A DNA stretch of 64,000 nt from Plasmopara viticola. Taxonomy: Eukaryota; Oomycota; Peronosporomycetes; Peronosporales; Peronosporaceae. Location of the stretch: the NCBI GenBank assembly GCA_001695595.3, contig MBPM02000005.1, positions 558,001 to 622,000 of the forward strand, written 5' to 3'. A program made the translations under genes and the position numbers. The notes under the pieces were generated by a model. The model had not been told where the DNA came from, ran no database searches, and saw nothing but the letters and a program-made list of their open reading frames with translations. Shown here in pieces: positions 1-11,508 of this stretch. Within the stretch, counting starts at the first letter, position 1; the number at the start of each line of letters is the position of its first letter.

Positions 1-342
1 GATTTCTGGATGAATTATGTTGAAAAATTTAATGAGCAATATCCTGAGCTCACGGCGTCGCTGTGCGAAACGCTAAAGTCGATTTTTGACCTGCCAGAGC
101 TATTCACAATGCTACACGCCGCTGTGCATTCACCAAATCATGGAAGAAGTGGCATGGCGCTCTGGTTTCTCGAAGTTCAATTTTCGGAATGGAAATCGTC
201 TCGAGTGACAGACATTGCAGGCATCATGCCAGACCGAACGTACATACCGAGTGAAATTCCGCCGGTGATCACAGTCACTTGGCAAGCGTACATCAAGTAT
301 CTTCGTGAAATCCGTCCATCAAAAGCGGATTTTCTAATGTGA
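1..342 (+). CDS. WY-type secreted effector, C-terminal part (cut by window start)
   Basis: The reading frame is open from base 1 (Asp-Phe-Trp-Met) to a TGA at 340-342, so only about the last 113 residues are present. They align end to end with the last quarter of the intact effectors at 20464-21753, 28540-29829 and 43518-44813: the W-x-x-Y helix at the start, the conserved block SIFDLPELFTMLHAAV, and a final W-x-A-Y-I-K-Y unit shortly before the stop. Family knowledge: WY/LWY effectors of oomycetes are secreted and act inside host cells. No frame lesion is seen here, but the state of the N-terminus is outside the window. It is on the plus strand, like the dead copy at 2500-3512 and opposite to the three complete genes. 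Confidence 0.8.
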   Translation, partial: DFWMNYVEKFNEQYPELTASLCETLKSIFDLPELFTMLHAAVHSPNHGRSGMALWFLEVQFSEWKSSRVTDIAGIMPDRTYIPSEIPPVITVTWQAYIKYLREIRPSKADFLM

Positions 343-1607
343 GTATCGTACAGGTTGTAGTTCGAGTCGAACGATAGCTAGGATTACACAATCCATAGCC
401 AATGTTTGTTTATGTGTGATTAAGTTATGGTCGCTACTTGTTGCGCACCATCTTTTTAAACCAATAAGTGGACCGGAGAAGCAAATCCGATGCAATCCAA
501 CTGCAGCAACGATCACTTGCCACACTTTGACTCGGCTTACACAAGGCATAAGGCACTATGTCAAAGGTTTGAATCCTTTTACTTCAAAGGGCCTAGATTG
601 CTTGACAACTACAACACTGGTGTCATAGGAATGAGTAATTGCTTGAATGATAAAGATCGTTCAGACTTGTCTAGTACAAACGCAAGAACATGCAGATTTA
701 ATGGAGCCGTCTATCTATTCTCAACAACAAGCATCAATCGATCACGTTGTGGCATGAGGATATAAGTCGAAAAACAGTTTTATATACCACTAAACCAATG
801 GCTTATTCTGTAAGGGTAGAGTCCCATCGCACAATTGGCGAATCTGTAGTCACTAGTCGTATTTTTTTCATTAGCCCGACACGTTGAACGCAATTTGTTT
901 GAGCAATCGGACGTCTACGTTAATGCAGAGAGAGTCAGCATTATGTGGAATGAACGTCCTTTTGCGAAGTGTATTTGAATATACAGATGTGACGCCGGTC
1001 CGTCCAGCACTGTCACTCCTTTCACTACATTTATACTTCTACTATTTTGCACAGACACATTTGGCAAATAATAACGTGCATTGCTCGAAAGAGAGAGAAA
1101 CCCTTAATTAAGCATTTTAACTCCCACGAGTTTTAAACACTTGCGATTTTTTCTGCTGTTAATGTTGCGATCTAATCTCCTTTCTTTTGCTCGTCAACTT
1201 ATTTACCTACCACAGCCGGTCATCCGCCACAATGCTGTAAGAATGAGGAAATGTCTAATCGTTTGTGGAAAAAATCTTTATGAAAACCTCAGCAACATTG
1301 TGGCGACAACATTGTCGCATGAGACCTTATTCGTAGTAATTGCATCTTCGACTTTGCTTGTTCCATCAACTTTTGAATTGATTGCTTCAAAAGATGTGAG
1401 TGGGTGACATCGCAGCTATACACATGTGTGATCCAAACGTTTCAATAGCCCGGGACTAAGCCCAAGAGTAACACTTCACTGCGCTCGTTTTTCTTGTACA
1501 TCACATTAAAAAAATTGGGATTTTGATGAGCACAGATTCCGGGTAAAGAAGGGGCACTCATCTTTTTCTAAACTGGCTTGTTAGGTATGAAGCTGGTATG
1601 AAGCTGT
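343..1607. other. 3' flank of effector, no gene recognised
   Basis: This stretch has no convincing gene. Short open frames have no recognisable domain and several lack an ATG. Two parts are conserved flank sequence. Bases around 1285-1372 resemble the reverse complement of 43391-43475, just downstream of the effector at 43518-44813. Bases around 1070-1200 resemble 3590-3690 downstream of the dead effector at 2500-3512. The region is therefore duplicated 3' flank of effector loci. Confidence 0.6.
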
Positions 1608-1937
1608 TATGTAACGTAATGTATTACGTTATCGCGTTGCCAAGTTATGCACGTGCTAGGCTCAGTCTGGCTAGTCCACGGCATAGAGTGGTGTCCGCAT
1701 ACGTCGGGTCTCGTTCGGCGGGCAGTGCAGCCAGCACCGAGGTTGTGAGGGTCTTCCATTAATTTGTGTATCTCTGACTTGGTAAGAGCCCAGGTGGCGC
1801 CCGGTGCTGGAGACCGTCGCGTCGAGGGTGAGACTCGTTAGAGACCTGCAGATGCCCGAGAGCACCTGTCCGAAGCGCGCGAGCATTTAGCCCCCGCGCT
1901 TGAAAGGAGGGCGTCACCCCAACCTTTTCCGAGACTA
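1608..1937 (-). repeat. SINE-like dispersed repeat, copy 1
   Basis: About 330 bp, nearly the same as 11183-11508 (opposite orientation) and 15362-15690 (same orientation). On the minus strand it starts at a conserved GGAAAAGGTTGGGGTGACGC block and ends in a simple AT-rich tail. It is flanked by a direct repeat, ggtatgaagctgt, at 1595-1607 and 1938-1950. Target duplications of different length in different copies (13, about 10-11 and 9 bp) fit insertion by target-primed reverse transcription, as for SINEs. I see no clear Pol III A/B boxes, so the SINE class is an inference. Small antisense reading frames inside it are not genes. Confidence 0.7.
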
Positions 1938-1950
1938 GGTATGAAGCTGT

Positions 1951-2499
1951 ACAAATAAACTACTGAGGCAAGTGGCAAGTTTGCATTAGTACGAATTTAC
2001 CACGCGCTTTGACAGAGTTTTTAAACCAAATCCATCGTGTGCAACTTTGTACAAGAAGATTGATTGATCTAGTAAATAATGTCTCGAGCCTTGAATTTCA
2101 ATGAGGAACTAAGACCAAAGTAAACGACCTCGAAACGAATGTACATCGTCGTCGTGTTACGGTTAATGCTGCAGAATTGCCATGACTATATTTGATTATA
2201 TATAACGGAGTTTAGGTCAGTGGCCGCCAACCTCTTGAAGCTATGAGAGCTTTCGATTAGAGGCCACTGAAAAAATGTAACTTACATGTCTTCCGCTTTA
2301 CGGAATATGTATCGCTTCTCAAATATCGTAAAGGAAGGTCCACTCATTCACGATTTTTCATTCGATCATGTCGAGCGTGCAGTACACCTTGACGAACGCT
2401 GCACATTGGGCTAGTACATGTCTGGGATTGCTTAGAGCCAGCTTTACTTTGCATAGGTAACATCAATTTATTTTAATAAAACTGTTCTTTCGGGGATTC
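1951..2499. other. Intergenic, no feature seen
   Basis: AT-rich sequence between the SINE-like repeat and the dead effector copy. It probably corresponds to the decayed upstream and N-terminal part of that pseudogene, but no signal-peptide-coding stretch could be recognised. Confidence 0.5.
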
Positions 2500-3512
2500 A
2501 TGCCTATCGGCAAAATCTTGCTTTTCACATCTTGGCCTAGCACCGACCATGCTATCCATGTCTTGCAGCGAGACCAAAAACGTGCTACTTCACACACAAT
2601 GTTTGGTCCTTTAACCAGTAAATATTGCGTTCACCACGATAAGCATCCACACGAGTATTTCGTTGAAGTTATGGTGGAAGACCATGGCTCAGAGCAATTT
2701 ATCGACATACTAGCAATGGCGGTAAACACTCCTATGATGACACACTTCGTCGAAAAACTGCAGGAGGTGCAACTTTCTTTATGGTAAAAACAACACTCGT
2801 TGCAACACGTCTTTTCTTTGCTGCAAGTCAGAGACGCGTGGGCAAATTATACTTTTACGAGCCCGCGGTTTGCTACTCGGACCCGCTATCTGCAGCGTGT
2901 GCGCACGAACGATTATGAACATTATTCGATTTTTACTGGATATTTTGGCCTTTGGGAGTTAATTGAGTTCGAAGATTTGCTTATGATGGCGATGTTACCG
3001 AAGACTACTTTTATCTTAAAGAGCGCGCAGTAATCGCAAGCGCTCGAGTCGATCGGGTTGCATTTCCGTACTAATTCGTGTCCATGCTGTTAAAAGGTCT
3101 AGAGAAAGATGATGAAAAGTTTACATTGCTTTTCATGTCCGAACCGACACGAGAGTTCTGGATTAATTTTGATGAGGAAGTTAATGGGCAATTTCCTGAT
3201 CTCACGGCGTCGCTGTGCAAAACACTGAAGTCGATTTTTGACCTGCCGGAGCTGTTCACAATGCTACACGCCGCTGTGAATTTACCAAATGATGAAAGAA
3301 GTGGCATGGCGCTCTGGTCTATTGAAGCTCAATGTTTGAAATGGAAGGAGTCTCGGGTGACAGATATTGCAGATATAATGCCAGACCGAATTAATAGATC
3401 GAGTGAATTCCCGCCGGTGAACACAGTCACTTGGCAAGCGTACATCAAGTATATTGATGAAGTTTGTCTATCAAAAGCAACTTTTATGACGCGAGTATCG
3501 TGTAATTTGTAG
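2500..3512 (+). pseudogene. WY-type effector pseudogene
   Basis: This is a broken paralogue of the effectors at 20464, 28540 and 43518. Homology starts near 2606 (SKYCVHH region) and runs through the motif SPRFATRTRYLQRV, equivalent to the second W unit, to the C-terminal W-Q-A-Y-I-K-Y block ending at 3512. The signal peptide and EER-like region are not recognisable. Lesions: an in-frame TAA at 2785-2787, a TAA at 3031-3033, a frame change around 3060-3078 with a further stop in the downstream frame, then an open frame from 3078 to 3512. In the second unit the central Trp is replaced by Arg. The lesions make a functional product unlikely. The left end is uncertain. Confidence 0.75.
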
Positions 3513-3640
3513 TTAAGAATTTGACAAGTGGCTACATGGCCACTGCCACTGCCCTCTTTTTTATCAATCTGCAAAGATACGTTTTTGTATACACAACGTG
3601 CATTGATCTAGAAAGCGAGAGGAAGGTACATTAAGTTTTC

Positions 3641-3850
3641 ATGCTGATCGTATTGCGATCTTGTCTCGTCCTTCTGCTTGTCAATTCTGAAACAAGTACA
3701 GCCGACATCGCTGAAAGAGTCTACTTCAATCACTTTTCTGTGAGCAGTAAGTGCATTAGTCGACTTAGCATCCCCAAATCAACACCAAGATACTTCAACT
3801 TCTTCTCAGCTGTACATCGCTTCGATTCTACAAATATCTTAACGACTTAG
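3641..3850 (+). CDS. Small ORF with signal-peptide-like start, unrecognised
   Basis: An ATG-initiated frame of 69 codons begins with a basic/hydrophobic stretch (MLIVLRSCLVLLLVNS) that resembles a signal peptide, followed by a short polar region with no recognised motif. It lies about 130 bp downstream of the effector pseudogene. The related flank near 1141 does not preserve the ATG. The hydrophobic start could be chance in AT-rich DNA. I do not assign a function and think it is more likely a relic or a random frame than a gene. Confidence 0.2.
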   Translation: MLIVLRSCLVLLLVNSETSTADIAERVYFNHFSVSSKCISRLSIPKSTPRYFNFFSAVHRFDSTNILTT

Positions 3851-4719
3851 ACTAGTAATCAACGCCAGCACCTCAAAAAATATCACGCTTAGACCACGAG
3901 ATCGAAACAATTACGTGTCCTTGACTCCAGCTATTGATTACATCACACGCTTGCATTGCGAAGCAGTACATTATCAGCTATAGAGTTTGTCTCCTAAAAG
4001 ACGAAAATTGCGTTTGCCCTTCTCGTCAGGGTAATAAACATGACACAATTTTTATCCTCCATTACTTTCGTCGCTAGTCAGTTGGAAATGGTTTAAAAGA
4101 TTGCAGCGGCTCTAAATCGTTTTATGACTGGCAGCTCACGCATTCCAGTATTGATAGAAATTTAAGTCTTCATAACTTTATCAAAGGCTATCGTGTTGCC
4201 CAGAATGTGATCCATCGAACACTCCATTTCGTATCGTCATCAACTCAGTATATGGTCGGCAATTTTATCCCACCTTCCATCGCAACAAGTGAGTCAAAAG
4301 CGATTTAATTACGCAAAACATGGCCAACTTCGTCGGAGAGTATGCTTAAAGTACACTTTGCAATCAGGTATCGCTCGAATTAATTATCGACAGAAATAGA
4401 CTGGAGTGGCGGCGCAACATCGATCGTAAATCCTCTTTGCAGTGTCTAACCCACCACAAATGTCATTGGGCTGAATTACCTCAAGCAACCGTATCATTGC
4501 CGTTAAAGACGGCAACGCCATTTCTACTTAAAGCACTACCTGGAATATCATACAAAAGCAATATAAGTCGTTGCTAAGAGTCGCGTGTTTCATACACTAA
4601 AAACCAAACACCTCGCTCATTATACTGACGCTTTAGCGAATTCATGAATTAACAGCCGCCAAAGCTTGCATTTCATCTACAGCTACCGGTATTTACTGCT
4701 AATGATTTTGTTCAGATTC

Positions 4720-4910
4720 GCTCAAGCTAACATCGCAATTCATGCACCAGCGAAGGTTAAAAATGCCCGCGTTACGGCCTGAAAAACCTTCGACGTTGCG
4801 CTACCTTGGGGCATGTCATCGTGAGTGCTGTTGCGTCTTAGTTCAGCAACATTTGATCGTCATCGCACAGCAAACTAATTCCATAAAGCTGATGTGATCG
4901 TCCGCACTTT
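4720..4910. repeat. Diverged repeat, partner of 8998-9210
   Basis: This stretch shares a colinear pattern with 8998-9210, including a shared core around gctaacatcgcaa, aggttaaaaatgcc and ggcatgtcat. The two are clearly related but diverged, with small indels. It is not coding in any frame I can recognise. It probably reflects an old local duplication. Confidence 0.45.
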
Positions 4911-7900
4911 CAGGTCAAAAAAGTGTGATTTACTACAACTGAGCATTTTCCTCAAATCTTATGTCGTCAAGTTCACTTACAAGCTTTAAAGCATATTAGA
5001 ACAAATCTCCGCGCTACCACCGATACACCGTTTCGACTGAGGTAGACCGTCAATATTACACTTTTTAAAGATCCGTCGTGTTTGCATCAGCAGTCATTCT
5101 TTTACAATGTGAGTGAGTCGATCCATGGCGAAATTCGATTCATGACGAGCGAGCAGGCACGATCGATAAATGACAAAATTTTATTCCAAAACGTCGTACT
5201 TGCAGTCCAATTGCTCAAATTTTACATCCACAATCAGTAACACAGTCGCGGAGGAAGCTGATAAAGGTCGGCCGTCGGACGAGACTGAGGCACGGGCGAG
5301 GTGAAGCCGTAGAAGAGGAGAAGTGTTTGTTGCTTGAAGCAAATTGAGAAGTGATATGCGATGAAGTGCTCTTGCGACTTAGTCTCTTACTATAGCCTAA
5401 TTGGTAGCTCTCAGTCATCTACTGCTACCAATTAAAAAGCTATCATTTTTCTCTATTCCATCTGGCCTTTAACACATCCTAGATTTCTTTTAGCCAATAA
5501 GGTCTCTTGGTTCCCCATTCTTATGTAACATCTGGCATTGTCTTTTGGTCGGAAACTGTATATCGCCTATACTTGTGGATAGTACTAATGCATATTTAAA
5601 AAAAATTCTACCGGCAAAACTGCCGTTGACGACGGTTACGTCACACAATCAATGGTATCCTAACCTATATTCACAGTCTGTTTTGCAACAGAGACTAAAA
5701 TGAGGTACGCCAATAACAGAATTTGACGCGTCATTAATCGCTTTTAAGATCTTTTATAGGAAAATCCATCGCCAGAACCTGATTTTACATAATCTTGACT
5801 CTGATTGATGTCTTTTAATGTTGGCATTTCAAAATTAATTTGGTTACTATTCTAACCAGGTCAATTTATGAATGAAGCAGCCCTTTTTGTATAGATCGCA
5901 ACACACTTGTGTAGTTAGTTGGCCAAGCCTAGCTTTTTCCTTCACTGGCCAAAATAAAATTTATTCTGGCCTTTGTGGGGTCTGCGCTTAATTTGCACCA
6001 AAACCGCGCTTATTAGCATCAGCGTTAAGCCTACTCATGTGCATGTACTCAAACATCGCAAGCATAGTCATCGTGCTCCTTCTCACCCAACTTGGCGTTC
6101 ACGGCACAATGATCGGGATAGACTCCAGGCTTATGCCTTCTTTACATTTACCGGTCTCTTCTTAGATCTTTGCGATATCGGTGCTTACCGACGTGCCAAT
6201 GCTAGACCCTTTGATGCCAAAGGCGGGATGCCTTGCGCTGGTCAATGACCGCGATGTGTCACTAATATTCTCTAACAGGAGATCAACGTCTAAAGAACGA
6301 AGTGAGCTCAAAATCTATCAACGCAAACGTGCCATGATGAACGGCGATGTCCCCACTGCTGTTTAAAGCCGTAGCTAGAAGCTGCATGCGTTGGCACAAT
6401 GACAACCCCACAGTTTAATAAGATGCTGTCTTCGACATAAAATAACGTACTACTCTAGAAGGCCTACTATACTACCTCAATCGGATGACCACTATGCCAC
6501 AAAGCCAACATTGGATTTAGCGAATGCTTTCCACTTACATCGCTTGGCCCGTCTAACGCTTCCAACGCTTATCCTTTAAACTATCACCATCCATTTCAGC
6601 CACTAAATGATTCAGCACACTTACCTACTCGGTCCAGTATCCATACTAATAGCCCTTCTACTCTCTCGATTAGGAAGATTTTTGACTCACCAAAGCTCCG
6701 ACGGTCGCACTGGAACTGTTTGACGTCCGATCAAGCTAGGCCTGTGGTGCTATAGCTTAAACTTTAAATACGTATTTAGGTTCCTGTCGCTGAACGGACA
6801 AAACAATGTCGCGTTGTCGCGCTCGTTATTCCTTGGGATATGGCTAGAAAAGGGTTAACACTGCACCGCTCAGATAATTGTCCGACGTCTCGGGTCTGAC
6901 AATAATAGACCACGATCCCCTACAACTGATTCGGCCATCATTACAAGTACGATTGTACTAAAAATAACGAAGTCCCTGAAAATTATACTTCGTCGATTTT
7001 TTGCTCCTTCCCTAGGCTTGGCAAAGCTTAGTTTTGTCTCAGAAGATTACTCGTGTCAGCTAGAGGCTGCTGTTTCCTGGCAGCACGAAAAACGTCAGGT
7101 TGCCCGAGAAAGTCGGGCCTCCTTCATCATACTTCTCTTAGACAAGGGAGCCCCCCTACCTCAAGTTGAGGGTGTTGCTATGAAAAGCCGTCGACGGATG
7201 CTCGTCATTTTGACTGTAGCTCGGACCTCTAACCCTTGGTACTAGCATACTTGAATTCCATGGGCTCCGGCTCTGTGATCTCCATCATCTGCCACGACTC
7301 TATATTCAACGCCACTTGAAAACTTTGGTAAAATAGGAAGAGGTGAAAACCTCTAACAACTTTGTCCAGGATGCGCCCATGAGCACTTTATCAAAGTATT
7401 TGGTGACTTCAGCCTCCCTTCAAAGAAAAGTACAGGCCGAGTCACCCAGCATAATTTGAGTCCGTCAAATGTATCAGGCAGCAAGGAAATATGAGCGCAC
7501 ACAGTACACAAACTTTGGACGAAAAATGACCCGCGTGATCGGACAAGTCGAGTCCTTCAAGGTAATTAATGCTGTTACGAGTGAGGGATTGCACGTGAGT
7601 GTCTTGTTGTGTGCTCTATCATCGAGCTCAGGGTGGCCATACCTACTTTTTGTTTTTGTTACCGCAAGAAATCATACATCACGGCCGTATAAACAAGTGT
7701 GACAATTAAAAAATTACTTCTTCTCTTCATCGAAGTTCTGTAAGCTTCCTAAGGCGGCTTTGGCAACTGTTTTCAGCGCCGGTTGTATTAATAAAAGACG
7801 ACTCTTTCAGTATTTGCTTAAGTTGTCCGAACATTTGAAGCTAAAGAGCGCCTTTTGACGCGCACATATCGGGTAGAATCTTTGTGCAACCAAATGTCGC

Positions 7901-8606
7901 TTCCCTTTCAACAATTTAACTTTTTCAATCAAAAGATCTGCTTTAAACGAGTACGCTAATTCAATTTTAATGACGTAAGTTTAGATTGCTACCAAGTGCA
8001 ATGGCGCTACCATAACATTAGCTTAGATTAACTCGAACAAATCGCGTGTCTAGGTCTATAACTTCTTCTTTCTATGGAAGCCTGAGTGCTGTTCACGCAG
8101 CTCCAAGAATTCGTCCTAGTGTAATTCTTAAGATTTGAAACGTGAGCTAAAGGTTTAGATTCGTTCTATCGATCAAAAAAATCCTCCGTGGGTGAATAAA
8201 CTACATTATTACTAAGCATAGTAGTTTGATGCATCAAGGAGATAACATTAGACCATATAGTGTTTGTCTGCTAGCTCCCTAGTACCAAGTGCTGCTGTCT
8301 TGTCGACAATTTTGTGGCTTAAATCACGCAATACGGTATTACCAGCACTTCTGACATTTTATAAGTTCGTGTGAATTCATAACAGTGAGTGCGCTCAAAT
8401 TGGAAGTACTGCCAAAATTGTTAGAGGGACTAATATTCAAATAGCTTAAAGTTACAGAACTCTCAGCTCAGCTAAGAGCATATGCTGGACAAATTTCAAA
8501 AGAAGGTAGTTTTAAGTTAGATACAATAAAGTACCTGTTAAAGTATATGAAATCACCTTGTAGTAGCCTCATAGGCAACAAACGCTGTGCCTGGACTTAG
8601 AAATCA

Positions 8607-8680
8607 CACTTCTAGGTATAGCTCTAATATAGAACTTAACGGTACCGGTAAACTCTATATTAGAGCTGTATCTAGAAGTG
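8607..8680 (+). repeat. 74-bp imperfect palindrome (hairpin)
   Basis: Two 37-bp arms meet with no spacer at the centre ggt|acc (8643/8644). Thirty-two of 37 positions pair perfectly. In a plus-strand transcript two of the five mismatches become G-U wobbles, so the plus-strand RNA would fold better than the minus-strand RNA. No terminal target duplication or coding sequence was recognised around it. It could be a small-RNA precursor, a MITE relic or a chance product of an inverted duplication. Confidence 0.7.
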
Positions 8681-8997
8681 GCCTTAATTAAATCTCTTGC
8701 TGGATGGAGAAGTGAGGAGCTAGGAAGAAATGTAATACTCTTCTTCTGGCAGTAGAATTTACCTTGTAGCCTTGTCTGAGCAGCCTAGAGCTGTCAAACG
8801 AATTTTAAAGCGCAGAAAAAGTCTTCGCTTCCGATTCATTTTCTGGTGTATATTTTAATAAGGTCAATTTATTCGAATTGTAGACTATTAAGGATAGCCT
8901 TTCATTGACTCACTTGTCCCTTTAGGAAGTTAGTTGTCATTCATAGTTAAAAACAAATTAGCGACTAATAGCTCCTGATTTTTTTTTGCATCTGCAC

Positions 8998-9210
8998 ATG
9001 CTAATATCACAACTTATGTATATTGTACATGCAAAGGTTGAAAATGCTTGCGTTGCAGCCCGATTATTTCTTTATGTTACGTTACTGCTGAGCATGTCAT
9101 CCTGTACGTCGACTCGGACTGGTCCTTGAATCAGCTAATTTTGGTCGATACCGTCATCAAAGTCACATGTACTGAGATGGATTAATCATACCTTCGTGTC
9201 AATACAAAGG
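8998..9210. repeat. Diverged repeat, partner of 4720-4910
   Basis: Direct-orientation relative of 4720-4910, with the same order of conserved blocks (gctaatatcacaa, aggttgaaaatgct, gagcatgtcat) and scattered substitutions and indels. No coding content is recognised. Confidence 0.45.
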
Positions 9211-9738
9211 TGATTCACTACGCCAGAGTGTATCTTTAGATTTTGTCGTTGAAATCAATTTCTGACAAGATTTTAAGAGCTTTAAGAGCCTCCACTAGCA
9301 GATCGGAGCAGGCCATAATTCTGCCAATTCTCGAAATATCGGATTATTGAACACACAAGCACCATCTGAATATGACGCCCAAGTGGCACAAAGCGCTGCA
9401 CTTCGACGATGATCGTGCTTAATGGTATTGCTCCATGTAAGTCTTGTCTCAAATATCCGTCAGGCAGACAGGGCTCCCTATCATATTTTGTTCGTGCAGA
9501 GACTGCAGAGCTGGCACCACGCGGTTCTTTATACTTGTGTAGACAAATTATGCTTGCGGCCCGAACTGACCACATACACAACGTGTCACATCAAACAAAA
9601 GCTCAGTCAAATGACTTGATCGTTTCAAATGACCTCCTTCTGCTCCTTCTGTTTAGAAATCAGTCATGCCTAAAAAGTGGAGGTTCTTCAAAGCAAAGAT
9701 TTAAAAAATAACACCCAGTAGCCAGTCGGATCAGTGAC

Positions 9739-9983
9739 ACAGCTAGCGCACCAGTCGAAACAAGCCGATCCACAAAGTCGCGAGTCATCAAAAAATCGTA
9801 ATTAAGATGCACAAAATTAAAATTTTAGACGTTCAAACGGTTGATAAGTTACTCTTTCGAGTCGTGTTCGGAAGCCTTGAAGAATTTGCGAGCGTAACAC
9901 CACCACAGTGGTTCAAGTATTTGGATCTTTCAAAGAGCAGGGATTTGTTTATAAGGTGGAAATTTGATAAATGCGCCATTTGA
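9739..9983 (+). pseudogene. Decayed WY-effector-like fragment
   Basis: A frame is open from the stop at about 9739 to a TGA at 9981-9983, with an ATG at 9807 giving 58 codons. It reads like part of a WY module: an Asp-Val-Gln/Leu-rich helix, then FASVTPPQWFKYLDL, with the P-Q-W-F-x-Y-L pattern seen in the intact effectors as S-P-x-F-x-T-W-I-x-Y-L. A related but further decayed stretch lies at about 39237-39360. The frame immediately upstream in another phase looks like a polar effector N-terminus but is interrupted. I infer a relic of a second effector subfamily. The assignment rests on pattern only. Confidence 0.35.
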
Positions 9984-11182
9984 AGCAAACTCGCGAACGA
10001 TGCTGCAGGATTAAGCAGAAGCCGGTAATCAGGGAATCACTAAAAAGGCTCTGTCGATTTAAATATTTTGAAGAGGAACGTAAGCTTTAATCCATCTATT
10101 AATCGATGATTAAGGAGCCGTTTGATGGTAGACAAACCGAGATTCGCCTAATAAAAAATTAAGATAAAGTTGTCATCAATAGGTGCTTCGCCAGAGCACC
10201 GATTCGTCTGTGTCAGATTAAAAGCATCGCGCATGGAAATGAAAGCTCCAATCATTTTAGGCGCAGAAGACTGAAGACACAATGTTACAAAGTATACTTC
10301 ACTTAACGATCGAAGAACAATGCGGATCAAGAGCGGGAAAACGAAGGTTTTACACGCGAATTTCGAAGAAATTCATAGCTTCAACATAGGCTAGGGTGTT
10401 CGTGAAAAGGACTATCGATTGCGAAGGTTCGCTATGATCAAAGACTATTTGGGATCGGCAATTTCTAATGCCTTTCCAACTTGGATCTAGAACATAGGTG
10501 CGCTGCGCTCTCAGATATGAGGGTACCTAAGACTTCTGATAGTAGTACTGGCGATCAAAGTCGAGTTTTACCTAGTCGCTTTGGGCGCGTTTTTTCTTTT
10601 AGCTCACACAGATGATCCGAATCACATCGATCCAGAAATTAGTAGCTTCCATAGCTCATTTGCAAGTCATTTCTTACCGTACTCCATGAACGAGCAGTCA
10701 TCCTCCAAATACCTTAAGCAGATTTTTTTAGCTCAACCGTTGCAGTACCAAAAAGAACAAGCAGCAATGTCGGTCTCGTGACATGTCTCTACGACACGAT
10801 GACGACGTAAAATATACAAATAGCGTCGCTTGTAGCGCACAGCAGCTTTTTAAAAATAAATATAATGCAAAGATGCTTATATTGTAATTTGAGCATTAAT
10901 CGGGGTCGTAACAGCAGCGATATTCTAACTACCGTGTTCATGAACCTTCAAAGATCCGCGTATTTGTATATGCTTTAAAGATTAAGCATTGGTTTGAGCT
11001 CTTCTAGGTAATTTGCAGTTTATAATCGCTTGTCGACCCATTTTCTTATGTTGAAATTTCAATTTTTATGTTGTAGTTTGAGCTGTCAGCAATGTGCCTC
11101 ATATTAAATCCAGGCAATTCTGTGCGTCGATATAGCAATAACTTGAAAGACTTCCTCATTTTCGTCCCACATTTGACATAAG
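9984..11182. other. Intergenic, decayed sequence
   Basis: No gene is recognised. The part around 10200-10300 resembles 39580-39640, and a short part around 10950 resembles 46130, so this is debris of the same old duplications as the 39-46 kb region. An open frame at 10581-10781 has no recognisable domain. Confidence 0.45.
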
Positions 11183-11508
11183 CTACGGAAAAGGTTGGGG
11201 TGACGCCCTCCTTTTAAGCGCGGAAGCTAAATGCTCGCGCGCTTCGGGCAGGTGCTCTCGGGCATCTGCAGGTCTCTAACGAGTCTCACCCTCGACGCGA
11301 CGGTCTCCAGCACCAGGGCGCCACCTGGGCTCTTACCAAGTCAGAGTTAAATAAAATAATGGAAGACCCTCACGACCTCGGTGCTGGCTGCACTGTCCGC
11401 CGAACGAGACCCGACGTATGCGGACACCACTCTATGCCGTGGACTAGCCAGACTGAGCCTAACACGTGCATAATTTGGCAACGCAGTAACGTGATACAAT
11501 ACAATACA
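11183..11508 (+). repeat. SINE-like dispersed repeat, copy 2
   Basis: About 326 bp, the inverted-orientation counterpart of 1608-1937 and 15362-15690. It starts at the ggaaaaggttggggtgacgc block and ends in an (acaat)n-like tail. An imperfect direct repeat flanks it: atttgacataag at 11171-11182 and atttgtcataat at 11509-11520, one internal mismatch over the best-matching 11 bases. This supports it as a separate retro-insertion. Confidence 0.7.

Larger units (their letters stand above)
3513..9738. other. Long gene-poor region
   Basis: About 6.2 kb of AT-rich DNA with only short frames of unrecognised content. Two internal stretches, about 4720-4910 and 8998-9210, resemble each other. Bases 3741-3775 resemble the 3' flank of other effector copies. 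A 74-bp palindrome lies at 8607-8680. No RNA gene, no recognisable transposon protein and no other family was seen. Confidence 0.55.
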
